Below, one piece after another: positions 17,986 through 26,266 of a stretch of DNA of 64,000 nt (positions are counted from its first letter, which is position 1; each line of letters starts with the position of its first letter). The position numbers and the translations under genes were made by a program. Where the stretch lies: contig NZ_LMJB01000005.1 of the NCBI RefSeq assembly GCF_001429765.1, positions 892,668 to 956,667 on the forward strand. The letters run 5' to 3'. Below the pieces are notes generated by a model, which saw only the letters and a list, made by a program, of their open reading frames with translations, was not told where the DNA came from and made no database searches. The DNA is from Flavobacterium sp. Root901 (GTDB taxonomy: Bacteria; Bacteroidota; Bacteroidia; Flavobacteriales; Flavobacteriaceae).

Positions 17986-18933
17986 ATGAGCATAAAAATT
18001 CTCCATATCGACAGCAATCACCCGGTTCTTTGGAATCAGTTAGAAGAAGCCGGTTTTGAAAATCACGCCGATTTTAAATCTTCTAAAGAAGAGATCGAAG
18101 CTAAAATTCAGGATTATAACGGAATTGTAATTCGAAGCCGATTTAAAATTGACAGAACATTTTTAGATAAAGCTGTTAATCTTCAGTTTATTGCCAGAGT
18201 TGGCGCGGGTTTAGAAAGTATTGACTGCGATTATGCCGAAGGAAAAGGAATTCACTTAATTGCTGCCCCGGAAGGAAACCGAAATGCCGTTGCAGAACAT
18301 TCGCTTGGCGTAATTCTTTCCCTTTTTAATAATTTAAATCAGGCCGACGCCGAAGTAAAAGCCGGACAATGGAATCGTGAAAGCAACAGAGGTCATGAAT
18401 TAGACGGAAAAACGGTTGGAATTATTGGTTACGGAAACATGGGAAAAGCTTTTGCCAAAAAACTTCGTGGTTTTGATGTCGAAGTTTTATGTTATGACAT
18501 TCTGGAAAATGTTGGCGATGAAAATGCTAAACAGGTTTCTCTTGAGGAATTACAAAAGAAAACAGATGTTTTAAGTCTCCATCTTCCGTGGACTCCGGAA
18601 ACAGATAAAATGGTTAATAATGCTTTTATAAGTGCATTTGAAAAACCATTCTGGATCATTAATACTTCCCGCGGAAAAAACATTGTTACAGCCGATTTAG
18701 TAGCGGCAATGAAAATAAAAAAAGTTTTAGGTGCCGGTTTAGATGTTTTGGAATATGAGAAATTATCTTTTGAAACGCTTTTTCAGGATAAAAATACTCC
18801 CGAAGCATTTCAGTATTTGCTTGAAGCAAAAAATGCACTGCTGACGCCTCATATTGCAGGATGGACATTTGAAAGCCACGAACGATTGGCTCAGGTTATT
18901 GTTGATAAAATAAAGAAGATTTATTTAAAGTAA
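17986..18933 (+). CDS. D-2-hydroxyacid dehydrogenase (NAD-binding)
   Basis: 315 residues of the D-isomer-specific 2-hydroxyacid dehydrogenase family. A split substrate-binding domain flanks a Rossmann fold with GIIGYGNMGKAFAKKLRGF near residues 145-163. NTSRGKNIV carries the substrate-binding Arg, and LTPHIAGWTFES carries the catalytic His. It resembles phosphoglycerate dehydrogenase-like proteins but lacks the C-terminal ACT domain of long SerA forms. It could be the serine-pathway enzyme or act on another 2-keto acid, and no ser genes are adjacent to decide. Confidence 0.85.
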   Translation: MSIKILHIDSNHPVLWNQLEEAGFENHADFKSSKEEIEAKIQDYNGIVIRSRFKIDRTFLDKAVNLQFIARVGAGLESIDCDYAEGKGIHLIAAPEGNRNAVAEHSLGVILSLFNNLNQADAEVKAGQWNRESNRGHELDGKTVGIIGYGNMGKAFAKKLRGFDVEVLCYDILENVGDENAKQVSLEELQKKTDVLSLHLPWTPETDKMVNNAFISAFEKPFWIINTSRGKNIVTADLVAAMKIKKVLGAGLDVLEYEKLSFETLFQDKNTPEAFQYLLEAKNALLTPHIAGWTFESHERLAQVIVDKIKKIYLK

Positions 18934-19142
18934 ATTATTGAAATCGAAATTTAATTACTGCTTCATTTTAAGAAATGAAATATAGGTTTTAATAACAAGG
19001 GATTTCTGTAAAAGTAACATGTATAATTAGTTTATAAGATTATTTTTTTTTAATATTGTTTCCGGATTTTAACAAAATTTTAAAATAATGGAGAACGGAA
19101 AATCCAAAAAGGCAGGATTAACTAATTAATTTTAATTGAATT

Positions 19143-19568
19143 ATGATTGAGTGGTACAAAAAAGTAGTTTTTGAAAACTATGCAAATTTTAAAGGACGTG
19201 CTAGGAGAAGTGAATATTGGTATTATGCACTTGCAAATGCTTTAATTTCCTTCGCATTATTAATTGCCGGAGCCATTTTAGGAGGGCTTTTTGGCGACGC
19301 AGTTACAGGATTAATTATAGGGTATGCTCTTTTTGCGCTTTATACATTTGCAACACTTCTTCCTAGTTTAGGAGTAATTGTTAGAAGACTTCATGATATC
19401 GGAAAAAGTGGCTGGTTTTATTTTGTTGCTCTTATTCCTTTTGTTGGCGGAATCTGGATCTTGATTTTATTATGTACAGAAGGGGAGTATGGTCCAAACC
19501 AATATGGTCCGGATCCAAAAAATAATATTGAAGAAATCAATGAAATAGGTAAAGTTGAATTACAGTAA
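19143..19568 (+). CDS. DUF805 membrane protein
   Basis: 141 residues. It opens with the DUF805 signature YANFKGRARRSEYWYYALAN and has three to four hydrophobic helices. The family motif VRRLHDIGKSGWFYF lies near residue 83, followed by LLCTEGEYGPNQYGPDPK at the end. These are small inner-membrane proteins related to E. coli YhaH, of unknown function. It is the first of four small membrane genes in tandem (DUF805, TM2, TM2, DUF805), with the next start 24 bases away. Confidence 0.9.
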   Translation: MIEWYKKVVFENYANFKGRARRSEYWYYALANALISFALLIAGAILGGLFGDAVTGLIIGYALFALYTFATLLPSLGVIVRRLHDIGKSGWFYFVALIPFVGGIWILILLCTEGEYGPNQYGPDPKNNIEEINEIGKVELQ

Positions 19569-19592
19569 TTAATTTAAATAACTATATAAAAA

Positions 19593-19871
19593 ATGGAGAC
19601 TACAAAACCAGAATCTTGGAATACACCATCAGAACCAAAAGGAGAAAATAAAAAAGTTGTTGCCGGAGTTCTTGGTATATTATTAGGAGGATTTGGAATT
19701 CACAAATTCATCTTAGGGTATACTCAGGAAGGAATTATTCAAATCGTAATTACTTTGGTAACTTGCGGAATAGGGAGCCTTATTGGTTTTATTGAAGGGA
19801 TTATTTACCTTACTAAGTCAGACGAAGAATTCTACCAAACTTACCAGGTAGGTAAGAAAGGCTGGTTCTAA
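19593..19871 (+). CDS. TM2 domain protein
   Basis: 92 residues. After a polar 20-residue head come two transmembrane helices with the TM2 signature: VAGVLGILLGGFGIHKFILG, then EGIIQIVITLVTCGIGSLIG with the short linker. It ends SDEEFYQTYQVGKKGWF. TM2 proteins are small membrane proteins of unknown function in bacteria. It is closely related to the next gene (87 residues), a tandem duplicate. A terminator hairpin follows. Confidence 0.88.
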   Translation: METTKPESWNTPSEPKGENKKVVAGVLGILLGGFGIHKFILGYTQEGIIQIVITLVTCGIGSLIGFIEGIIYLTKSDEEFYQTYQVGKKGWF

Positions 19872-19880
19872 AACGATATT

Positions 19881-19917
19881 AAAATCCCATGTGTTACTAA
19901 CAATGGGATTTTTTTTG
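19881..19917 (+). terminator. Terminator after first TM2 gene
   Basis: AAAATCCCAT pairs with ATGGGATTTT across a 12-base loop, followed by more T residues. Confidence 0.75.
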
Positions 19918-19960
19918 ATAATGAATTAATTAATTAATACTAAACCTCAATAATACTACA

Positions 19961-20224
19961 ATGGAAAATACACAATCAGAATTTGGAGGCCCAAAGCCGG
20001 AAAATAAAAAGATCGTTGCAGGAATTCTTGCCATTTTGGTGGGCGTTTTCGGGATACATAAATTTTATTTAGGATATACTAAAGAAGGAATTATACATCT
20101 TGTTCTGGGGCTTCTATGCGGAGTTGGCGGTATAATTGGTTTGGTTGAAGGAATTATATACCTGACAAAATCAGACGAAGATTTTTACCAGACGTATCAG
20201 GTTGGTAGAAAGCCTTGGTTTTAA
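19961..20224 (+). CDS. TM2 domain protein (paralogue)
   Basis: 87 residues, with the same architecture as the preceding TM2 gene. VAGILAILVGVFGIHKFYLG forms the first helix and turn, LVLGLLCGVGGIIGLVEGII the second, and the end is SDEDFYQTYQVGRKPWF. Identity with its neighbour is high over the whole domain, consistent with a tandem duplication. Each copy carries its own downstream hairpin, so the copies are likely transcribed separately or with attenuation. Function is unknown. Confidence 0.88.
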   Translation: MENTQSEFGGPKPENKKIVAGILAILVGVFGIHKFYLGYTKEGIIHLVLGLLCGVGGIIGLVEGIIYLTKSDEDFYQTYQVGRKPWF

Positions 20225-20230
20225 AATAAA

Positions 20231-20262
20231 AAATTCCCATTCAAACCGAATGGGATTTTTTT
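20231..20262 (+). terminator. Terminator after second TM2 gene
   Basis: AAATTCCCATTC pairs with GAATGGGATTTT (one mismatch) across a 5-base loop and runs into a T tract. Confidence 0.75.
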
Positions 20263-20426
20263 TATGTCTTAATTCATATAATTTTTGTTTGCTCTTAATA
20301 ATGTCTTCTTTCAATATAATAATGTCTTTTAGTTACTTTAAATGATGTATGAAGTAATTAATCTTGCATTTATCAGGAACTCGTAACTGCAAGCTCATAA
20401 GAGCTGGAAGTATAGAAGATATTATT

Positions 20427-20912
20427 ATGGTAGAAATTTATAAAGAAGTAGTTTTTAAGAACTATGCGAATTTTAAAGGAAGGGCAAGGAGAAAAGAATT
20501 TTGGATGTTCACTTTAATCAACATCATAATATATGTCTTTATGGATATTACAGACAATGTTTCGGGTTTAACTTTTGGAAAGGAAAAGACTGGAATTTTA
20601 AGCCTGATATATAGTTTATTGGTTTTTCTACCCGGTTTCGCTGTATCAGTCAGACGTCTTCATGATATAGGCAAAAGTGGGTGGTTGTTTTTAATACTCT
20701 TTAGTGTATTGATAGGGATATGTGGATTCATCATTTTTTTTCCGTCAGAAGCATATGCCGATGAAAAATTTTTATTTGTGGTTCTAATTCTACTTTTGGT
20801 TCTAATTTGGCCCTATGTTTTATTTTGTAAACAAGGAGATAAGGGATCAAATAAATATGGAGAAAATCCAAAAAAAACAATAGATGAAATCGATGAAATA
20901 GGAAAAGAATAA
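20427..20912 (+). CDS. DUF805 membrane protein (second copy)
   Basis: About 161 residues from ATG 20427 (MVEIYKEVVFKNYANFKGRA). A TTG further upstream extends the frame but not the homology, so the ATG is preferred. It has the same signatures as the gene at 19143: NFKGRARRKEFWMF at the start, VRRLHDIGKSGWLFL in the middle, and GDKGSNKYGENPKKTIDEID at the end. It has extra hydrophobic sequence between helices. It closes the DUF805/TM2 cluster and ends at a strong bidirectional terminator. Confidence 0.88.
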   Translation: MVEIYKEVVFKNYANFKGRARRKEFWMFTLINIIIYVFMDITDNVSGLTFGKEKTGILSLIYSLLVFLPGFAVSVRRLHDIGKSGWLFLILFSVLIGICGFIIFFPSEAYADEKFLFVVLILLLVLIWPYVLFCKQGDKGSNKYGENPKKTIDEIDEIGKE

Positions 20913-20931
20913 TTCTATTAGCTTCTAAATA

Positions 20932-20973
20932 CAATAAAAAAACCCGTTTCAATTGAAACGGGTTTTTTTATTG
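20932..20973. terminator. Bidirectional terminator, perfect 19-bp stem
   Basis: CAATAAAAAAACCCGTTTC and its exact reverse complement flank an AATT loop. It separates the convergent DUF805 gene and the OlsF-like gene. Confidence 0.9.
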
Positions 20974-20984
20974 TGTCAGATTTA

Positions 20985-22787
20985 TTAATCTTCTTTTTCA
21001 GATAATTTCTTTTCCAGCTCGATTTGAAATTCTTCAATAACCGGTTTCATTGTGCTTTCCGGAATATCGGCAATCCTGATGTACATTAAACCGTCAATAG
21101 CGTTATTAAATAAAGGGTCAACGTTAAAAGCGACTACACGCGCGTTTTGCTTGATGTATTTTTTAATTAAAACAGGTAAGCGTAAATTTCCCGGTTCTAA
21201 TTCATCAATAATTTTATCAAATTTATTCAAATCAGACTCGGCTTCATCAAAGATAAAATCTTTATCCGCGTCCTTAAGTTTTACTTTGTATGCCTTTTTT
21301 GGATGGATATATTGAGCAATATACGGATCGTAGTAGTTTGATTTCATAAACTCAATCATAAGTGATTTAGAGAAGTCTGAAAACTGATTACTAATACTAA
21401 CCCCGCCCAGTAAATATTTATGTTCAGGATGACGTAAAGTTGTATGAATAATTCCTTTCCATAATAAAAATAACGGCATTGGTTTTTGCTGATATTCACG
21501 AATGATAAAAGCACGACCCATTTCGATTGATTTGTGCATCATATCATGCAGTTCCGGTTCAAATCTAAAAAGATCGGTTAAATAGAAACCTTCAATACCA
21601 TATTTCGGATAAATTTCAGAACCTAACCCCATTCGGTAAGCGCCGGCGATTTTTTTGGTTTCATCATCCCATAAAAACATATGGTGATAATACTGGTCGT
21701 ATTCGTCTAAATCAATAGATTCGTTTGTTCCTTCACCCACTTCACGAAAAGTGATTTCGCGCAAACGTCCTATTTCATGTATAATATTCGGAATTGATTT
21801 TGCTCTGGCAAAAAACACTTCATAATTTTTGCTTTGCAGCAATCTGCAGTCACTGTTTCTTAACGCCTGAACTTCATCAATCATTTTTGATTCATTGGCC
21901 GGCGTAACAATTTTTTTAGGCGCTTTTGGAATTTTTAGACTTGCCGTATCAATCAATTTGGTATCTTTTTCAAAAGGATTGGCCAGCATGTAGGTTTTCT
22001 TTCTTAAAAACTCTGAATATTCTTCAAACGATTCGATTTCATTTTGCTCATTTACAGAGATTGGTTTTCCAATACGAACTTTAATTACACGGTCTTTTTG
22101 TGTAAGAAGTTCTGATGGAAGTTTTGCAGTACGCAAAGTGTCATCAATTTTAGAAAGCCAATAAAATAATTTACTGTTTTTAGCGTGGAAATAAATTGGT
22201 ACTACCGGAACTTTTGCTTTTCTGATCAATTTTAAAGCTCCTTCTTCCCAGGGTTTATCAACGACTAATTTTCCATCTTTATATGTCGATACTTCTCCTG
22301 CCGGAAAAATACCAAGCGGTTTTCCGTCACTTAAATGGCGAAGTGTTTCTTTGATTCCAACAACGCTCGATTTTGCATCCTTATGATTTTCAAAAGGATT
22401 AACCGGCATGATATATTTTTTCAGCGGAACAATTCTGTGTAATAAGAAATTAGCAATGATTTTGAAATTTGGCTCTCTTTCAAGCATCAGCTTCAATAGC
22501 AAAATCCCGTCAATTCCTCCAAGCGGATGATTTGAAATAGTGATATACGGACCTTCTTTAGGTAAACGTTTTAAATCTTCTTCCGGGATTTCAAATTTGA
22601 TTTCCATCTCATCCAAAATTCCATTTAAAAATGCAACGTCCTCTAAATGTTTATTATGATCGTAAATTTTATTAAGGGTAGAGATCTTAAGAACCTTCAT
22701 AAGAATCCAGCCTGAAAAAGTACCAAGAACCCCGTACTTCTCAACATTTATTGCCTTTGCAACTTCTTTCGCGGTAACTAAACCCAT
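20985..22787 (-). CDS. Two-domain acyltransferase, OlsF-like (PlsC + GNAT N-acyltransferase)
   Basis: 600 residues with two domains. Residues about 70-280 form a PlsC-like O-acyltransferase (ITISNHPLGGIDGILLLKL, FPAGEVSTY, PVVPIYFHAKN). Its His87 and Asp93 are separated by five residues, not the usual four. Residues about 310-470 form an OlsB-like GNAT N-acyltransferase (RLREITFREVGEGTNESIDL, LTDLFRF, SIEMGRAFI). This order matches OlsF proteins, which make ornithine-type aminolipids in one polypeptide. It therefore probably makes phosphorus-free membrane lipids. No fos or pls genes are adjacent. The symbol is left empty because the amino-acid substrate is not proven. Confidence 0.82.
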   Translation of the reverse strand: MGLVTAKEVAKAINVEKYGVLGTFSGWILMKVLKISTLNKIYDHNKHLEDVAFLNGILDEMEIKFEIPEEDLKRLPKEGPYITISNHPLGGIDGILLLKLMLEREPNFKIIANFLLHRIVPLKKYIMPVNPFENHKDAKSSVVGIKETLRHLSDGKPLGIFPAGEVSTYKDGKLVVDKPWEEGALKLIRKAKVPVVPIYFHAKNSKLFYWLSKIDDTLRTAKLPSELLTQKDRVIKVRIGKPISVNEQNEIESFEEYSEFLRKKTYMLANPFEKDTKLIDTASLKIPKAPKKIVTPANESKMIDEVQALRNSDCRLLQSKNYEVFFARAKSIPNIIHEIGRLREITFREVGEGTNESIDLDEYDQYYHHMFLWDDETKKIAGAYRMGLGSEIYPKYGIEGFYLTDLFRFEPELHDMMHKSIEMGRAFIIREYQQKPMPLFLLWKGIIHTTLRHPEHKYLLGGVSISNQFSDFSKSLMIEFMKSNYYDPYIAQYIHPKKAYKVKLKDADKDFIFDEAESDLNKFDKIIDELEPGNLRLPVLIKKYIKQNARVVAFNVDPLFNNAIDGLMYIRIADIPESTMKPVIEEFQIELEKKLSEKED

Positions 22788-22817
22788 GTACTATTTTTAA
22801 TTTATTAGAGCAGCGAA

Positions 22818-22825
22818 CAAAGATA
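22818..22825 (-). promoter_or_regulatory. -7 element for the acyltransferase gene
   Basis: On the minus strand this reads TATCTTTG, a perfect TAnnTTTG match, 30 bases before the start codon. No -33 TTG lies at the normal spacing. Confidence 0.45.
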
Positions 22826-22877
22826 ACAAAAAAGTCTACTTTTCGTAGGTTCAATCACAAACTTTCCACTTTTTTAT

Positions 22878-22885
22878 TACATTTG
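22878..22885 (+). promoter_or_regulatory. -7 element for xth
   Basis: TACATTTG fits TAnnTTTG and lies 22 bases before ATG 22908, divergent from the acyltransferase promoter. Confidence 0.45.
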
Positions 22886-22907
22886 GAATCCTAAAAAAAA
22901 TACCCAG

Positions 22908-23669
22908 ATGAAAATTATTTCTTATAATGTAAACGGAATTCGTGCTGCAATTACTAAAGGTTTTATCGAATGGCTGCAACACGCAGTCCCAGATGTTATA
23001 TGCCTTCAGGAAATAAAAGCGACTAAAGATCAAATTCCTGTAGAAGCAATAACGGCCGCAGGCTATCCATATCAATATTATTATCCGGCAACAAAAAAAG
23101 GATATAGCGGCGTAGCAATATTATCAAAAATAGAACCTAGAGAAGTGGTTTACGGAACCGGGATTCATCATATGGACTTTGAAGGACGTAATCTTCGCGC
23201 CGATTTTGATGATGTTTCTGTAATGAGTTTGTATCTTCCGTCCGGAACAAATATTGACAGATTAGATCATAAATTTATGTTTATGGATGATTTTCAAACT
23301 TATATTAATGAACTTAAATTAACGATTCCAAATCTTGTTATCTGCGGAGATTATAATATCTGCCATGAAGCCATTGACATTCATGATCCAGTTCGAAACA
23401 AAACCGTTTCAGGGTTTTTGCCACAGGAACGTGCGTGGTTAGATGCTTTTATGAAGTCTGGTTTTATTGATAGTTTCCGTCATTTTAATAAAGACCCGCA
23501 TCATTATTCATGGTGGAGTTACCGTGCAGGTGCAAGAGGAAATAATAAAGGCTGGCGTATCGATTATAACTTGGTGAGCAGAGCAATGGAACATCGTTTA
23601 AAACGTGCTGTAATTCTTCCAGATGCTGTACACTCAGATCATTGTCCGGTTTTGGTAGAAATTGAGTAA
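22908..23669 (+). CDS. xth: Exodeoxyribonuclease III / AP endonuclease
   Basis: 253 residues of the exonuclease III (EEP) fold. MKIISYNVNGIRAA, DVICLQEIKA (metal-binding Glu), VICGDYNICHEAIDIHDP (Asp/Asn catalytic pair), GWRIDYNLVSRAM and the terminal SDHCPVLVEIE (catalytic Asp-His) are all present. It removes abasic sites and 3' blocks in base-excision repair, in the cytoplasm. The length is normal, and the gene is monocistronic with its own -7 box. Identity is certain at the family level. Confidence 0.95.
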   Translation: MKIISYNVNGIRAAITKGFIEWLQHAVPDVICLQEIKATKDQIPVEAITAAGYPYQYYYPATKKGYSGVAILSKIEPREVVYGTGIHHMDFEGRNLRADFDDVSVMSLYLPSGTNIDRLDHKFMFMDDFQTYINELKLTIPNLVICGDYNICHEAIDIHDPVRNKTVSGFLPQERAWLDAFMKSGFIDSFRHFNKDPHHYSWWSYRAGARGNNKGWRIDYNLVSRAMEHRLKRAVILPDAVHSDHCPVLVEIE

Positions 23670-23811
23670 AGTTTGGTATTGTTATTGTTGAGAGAATGTG
23701 GTTCAAACATTTAAATACATGGAGCTAAAACTATGAAACACATAAAGCTGTATTTAAATTTTGAAATTTTTATTTATTATGAAATGCCCCAAATAAAAAC
23801 CAAAAAGTAAA

Positions 23812-24756
23812 ATGATTAAAAAAGCCTCCATCGGACTGGTAGTTTTAGCATTGTCTGCAACTTCCTGTGTATCCAAAAAGATTTACAATGATCTGGAAAC
23901 AAAATATTCAGATCTAAAAAAAGAAAACCGTTCTATCGCTGACGAAAATGCCGATTTGAAAAAAGCAAAAAATCAGTTAGAATTAGACCGTGATAAATTA
24001 ACGAAAGATTTATCGGCAGCAAAAGACGAACTTGCAAAACAAAAAGCCGATTTAGCAGCAGAGCAGAAGAAATATAAAGTACTGCAGGATTCTTATAATG
24101 CATTAGAAAAAAATAGTAACGATGCTTTAGAAAGTAATATGGCTAAAAACCGTGACTTGTTAGCTCAGTTAGAAGCAAAATCTAAAAAACTAGCCGATGA
24201 ACAGGCGCGTTTAGATAAAACGGCAAATCGTTTAAAAGAGCTTGAAGATATGATTGCGGCTAAAGAAGAAGCAATGCGTAAACTAAAAGAAACTTTATCG
24301 AAAGCCTTAAATGGTTTTGAAGGTAAAGGTTTAACGGTTGAACAGAAAAACGGAAAAGTATATGTTTCTATGGAAAACAAATTGCTTTTCAATTCTGGAA
24401 GTTGGGCTGTTGGCACCGAAGGAAGAAAAGCCGTTGTAGAACTTGGAAAAGTGTTGGGAGACAATCCTGATCTTTCTGTTCTTATTGAAGGACATACAGA
24501 TGATGATCCATACGCTGGTTCAGGTCCAATTACAAACAATTGGGATTTATCCACTAAAAGAGCAACTGCAATTGTAGCAATTTTAAGTGAAAACCCTAAA
24601 ATCAACAAACAAAAACTTACGGCAGCGGGAAGAAGCGAATTTTCTCCTTTAGCAAGTAATGCTACTCCGGAAGGAAAAGCTAAAAACCGCAGAATCGAAA
24701 TCATCCTGACGCCAAGATTAGATGAAATTGCTGAAATGTTAAATAGCATTAATTAA
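23812..24756 (+). CDS. OmpA-family lipoprotein with coiled coil
   Basis: 314 residues. MIKKASIGLVVLALSATSCV is a type II signal peptide with lipobox Cys at about 19. Residues about 20-165 form a long charged coiled coil rich in Lys, Glu, Asp and Ala. Residues about 180-310 form an OmpA/MotB peptidoglycan-binding domain (NKLLFNSGSWAVGTEGRKAV, VLIEGHTDDDPY, AAGRSEFSPLASNATPEGKA, NRRIEIIL). It probably tethers the outer membrane to the cell wall. It is followed by a perfect 15-bp-stem terminator. Confidence 0.92.
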   Translation: MIKKASIGLVVLALSATSCVSKKIYNDLETKYSDLKKENRSIADENADLKKAKNQLELDRDKLTKDLSAAKDELAKQKADLAAEQKKYKVLQDSYNALEKNSNDALESNMAKNRDLLAQLEAKSKKLADEQARLDKTANRLKELEDMIAAKEEAMRKLKETLSKALNGFEGKGLTVEQKNGKVYVSMENKLLFNSGSWAVGTEGRKAVVELGKVLGDNPDLSVLIEGHTDDDPYAGSGPITNNWDLSTKRATAIVAILSENPKINKQKLTAAGRSEFSPLASNATPEGKAKNRRIEIILTPRLDEIAEMLNSIN

Positions 24757-24798
24757 AAAGATTCTAAGGTTCTAAGGGACTAAGATGCTAAGATTTTT

Positions 24799-24833
24799 AA
24801 AAAGGCTTCAAAATTTTATTTTGAAGCCTTTTT
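24799..24833 (+). terminator. Terminator after the OmpA lipoprotein gene
   Basis: AAAAAGGCTTCAAAA and its exact reverse complement surround a 5-base loop. The stem ends in T5. Confidence 0.85.
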
Positions 24834-24900
24834 CTATTTAATAAAATAAACTTCGGGTTTTAGTTTGTTAGATCTTAAAAAACTTGTAATTATTTTAACC

Positions 24901-24924
24901 TTTGTCAAATTTAGATTTGACAAA
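24901..24924. promoter_or_regulatory. Perfect palindrome upstream of the aldo/keto reductase
   Basis: TTTGTCAAAT-TTAG-ATTTGACAAA is a perfect 10-bp inverted repeat. It ends nine bases before the -7 box TAACTTTG (24933-24940), the place expected for the -33 element, so it may be a repressor or activator site for the downstream gene. Confidence 0.55.
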
Positions 24925-24932
24925 TCCCTTTG

Positions 24933-24940
24933 TAACTTTG
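24933..24940 (+). promoter_or_regulatory. -7 element of the aldo/keto reductase gene
   Basis: TAACTTTG is a perfect TAnnTTTG match about 69 bases before ATG 25009. Confidence 0.5.
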
Positions 24941-25008
24941 CAACTCTTAAAAATTTAAAAAGCAAACTTAGAATCTTAGCAACTCAGCATCTTAGAACCT
25001 CAAAAAAA

Positions 25009-26046
25009 ATGAAATACACTACAATTCCAAACACAGATATAAAAGTTAGCAAAATCAATCTTGGAACAATGACTTTTGGTCAGCAGAATACAGAAGCTGA
25101 AGGCCATGCCCAAATGGATTATGCTCTCGAACAAGGCGTAAACTTTTTTGATACAGCCGAGATGTATTCAGTTCCGGCGAACGAGGCAACTTACGGAAGT
25201 ACAGAAAAAATTATCGGAACTTGGTTTAAAAAAACCGGAAACCGCGACAAAGTGGTTTTAGCATCTAAAATTGCAGGTCCAAATGCAAATTTTGGATACA
25301 TGCGTGAAAAACTTGATTTTTCTCCGGCAAGTATAAAATATGCTTTAGAAAATAGTTTAAAACGTCTTCAGACAGATTATGTTGATTTATATCAAATGCA
25401 CTGGCCGGAGCGTAAAACAAATTATTTTGGGCAGCGGGGGTTTAATGGTTATGAAGATGCGTGGGAAGATCATTTTGGGGAAATTCTGGAAACTTTTGAC
25501 GGTTTAATTAAAGAAGGAAAGATTAAACATATTGGGGTTTCCAACGAAAATGCCTGGGGAATGATGCGTCTTTTGGAAGAAAGCAAATACAATAATCTTC
25601 CGAGAATTAAAACGGTTCAAAATCCGTACAATTTATTAAACCGCCTTTTTGAAGTGGGTTCTGCCGAAGTTTCAAAATATGAAAATGTTGGATTGCTCGC
25701 GTATTCTCCTTTGGCGTTTGGAATTTTAACGGGTAAATTTTTAACTGGAGAAGAACATCCAAATTCGAGAATTAAGCTTTTTCCACAATACACACGTTAC
25801 AATAGCGAACAATGTACGCAGGCAACGAAATTGTATCAGGAAATCGCTAAAAAACACGGATTATCTTTGACAGAATTGGCAATGGGATTTGTATTACAGC
25901 AGCCATTTTTAACAAGCGCAATTATTGGAGCCACAACAATGGAACAGCTAAAAGAAAACATTGCCACTATTGATGTTGTGCTTTCAAAAGAAATTATAGC
26001 AGAAATAAATCATGTTCAGGCAATAATTCCAGATCCGGCGCCTTAA
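25009..26046 (+). CDS. Tas-like aldo/keto reductase
   Basis: About 345 residues from ATG 25009 (MKYTTIPNTDIKVSKINLG). The frame is open further upstream, but that part covers the promoter and is repeat-like. LGTMTFGQQNTEAEGHAQMD closely resembles E. coli Tas. The catalytic Asp and Tyr are in FFDTAEMYSVP, the Lys in LASKIAGP and the His in DLYQMHWPE. The C-terminal NADP(H)-binding part includes LTELAMGFVLQQPFLTSAII. It reduces an aldehyde or ketone with NADPH; the substrate is not predictable. It may be controlled through the palindrome at 24901-24924. Confidence 0.9.
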   Translation: MKYTTIPNTDIKVSKINLGTMTFGQQNTEAEGHAQMDYALEQGVNFFDTAEMYSVPANEATYGSTEKIIGTWFKKTGNRDKVVLASKIAGPNANFGYMREKLDFSPASIKYALENSLKRLQTDYVDLYQMHWPERKTNYFGQRGFNGYEDAWEDHFGEILETFDGLIKEGKIKHIGVSNENAWGMMRLLEESKYNNLPRIKTVQNPYNLLNRLFEVGSAEVSKYENVGLLAYSPLAFGILTGKFLTGEEHPNSRIKLFPQYTRYNSEQCTQATKLYQEIAKKHGLSLTELAMGFVLQQPFLTSAIIGATTMEQLKENIATIDVVLSKEIIAEINHVQAIIPDPAP

Positions 26047-26266
26047 ATTTTAGCCACTAAGGCACTAAGGCGCAAAGTTTTTTTATTTAATCGGTTAAGA
26101 TTAGCAGCGTCCAGCTTTAGCTGGATGTAAATATAATTGAAAATCAAAGGGCTTTAGCCAAACTAATGTGTTTGGCTAAAGCCCTTTCTGTATCCCGATA
26201 TTATTTCCCTAGCTGAAGCTAGGGGCTAGTAAAAAAAATTGCGGCTTAGTGGCTTCGTGGAAAAAA
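26047..26266. repeat. Palindromic REP-like repeat cluster
   Basis: Three nested palindromes lie here. TCCAGC-TTTA-GCTGGA is at 26110-26125. A perfect 18-bp stem (AAAGGGCTTTAGCCAAAC, 26146-26163, with 26170-26187) has a 6-base loop. CCCTAGCT-GA-AGCTAGGG is at 26207-26224. They are flanked by 'cactaaggcactaaggcgcaaag' and 'cggcttagtggcttcgtgg'. The spacer at 1259-1666 has the same plan with related palindromes. Confidence 0.7.

Noticed and set aside
24165..24749. 194-codon open frame antisense to the OmpA lipoprotein gene
   Set aside because: It mirrors the codon pattern of a well-supported coding strand and shows no family motif, promoter or signal.
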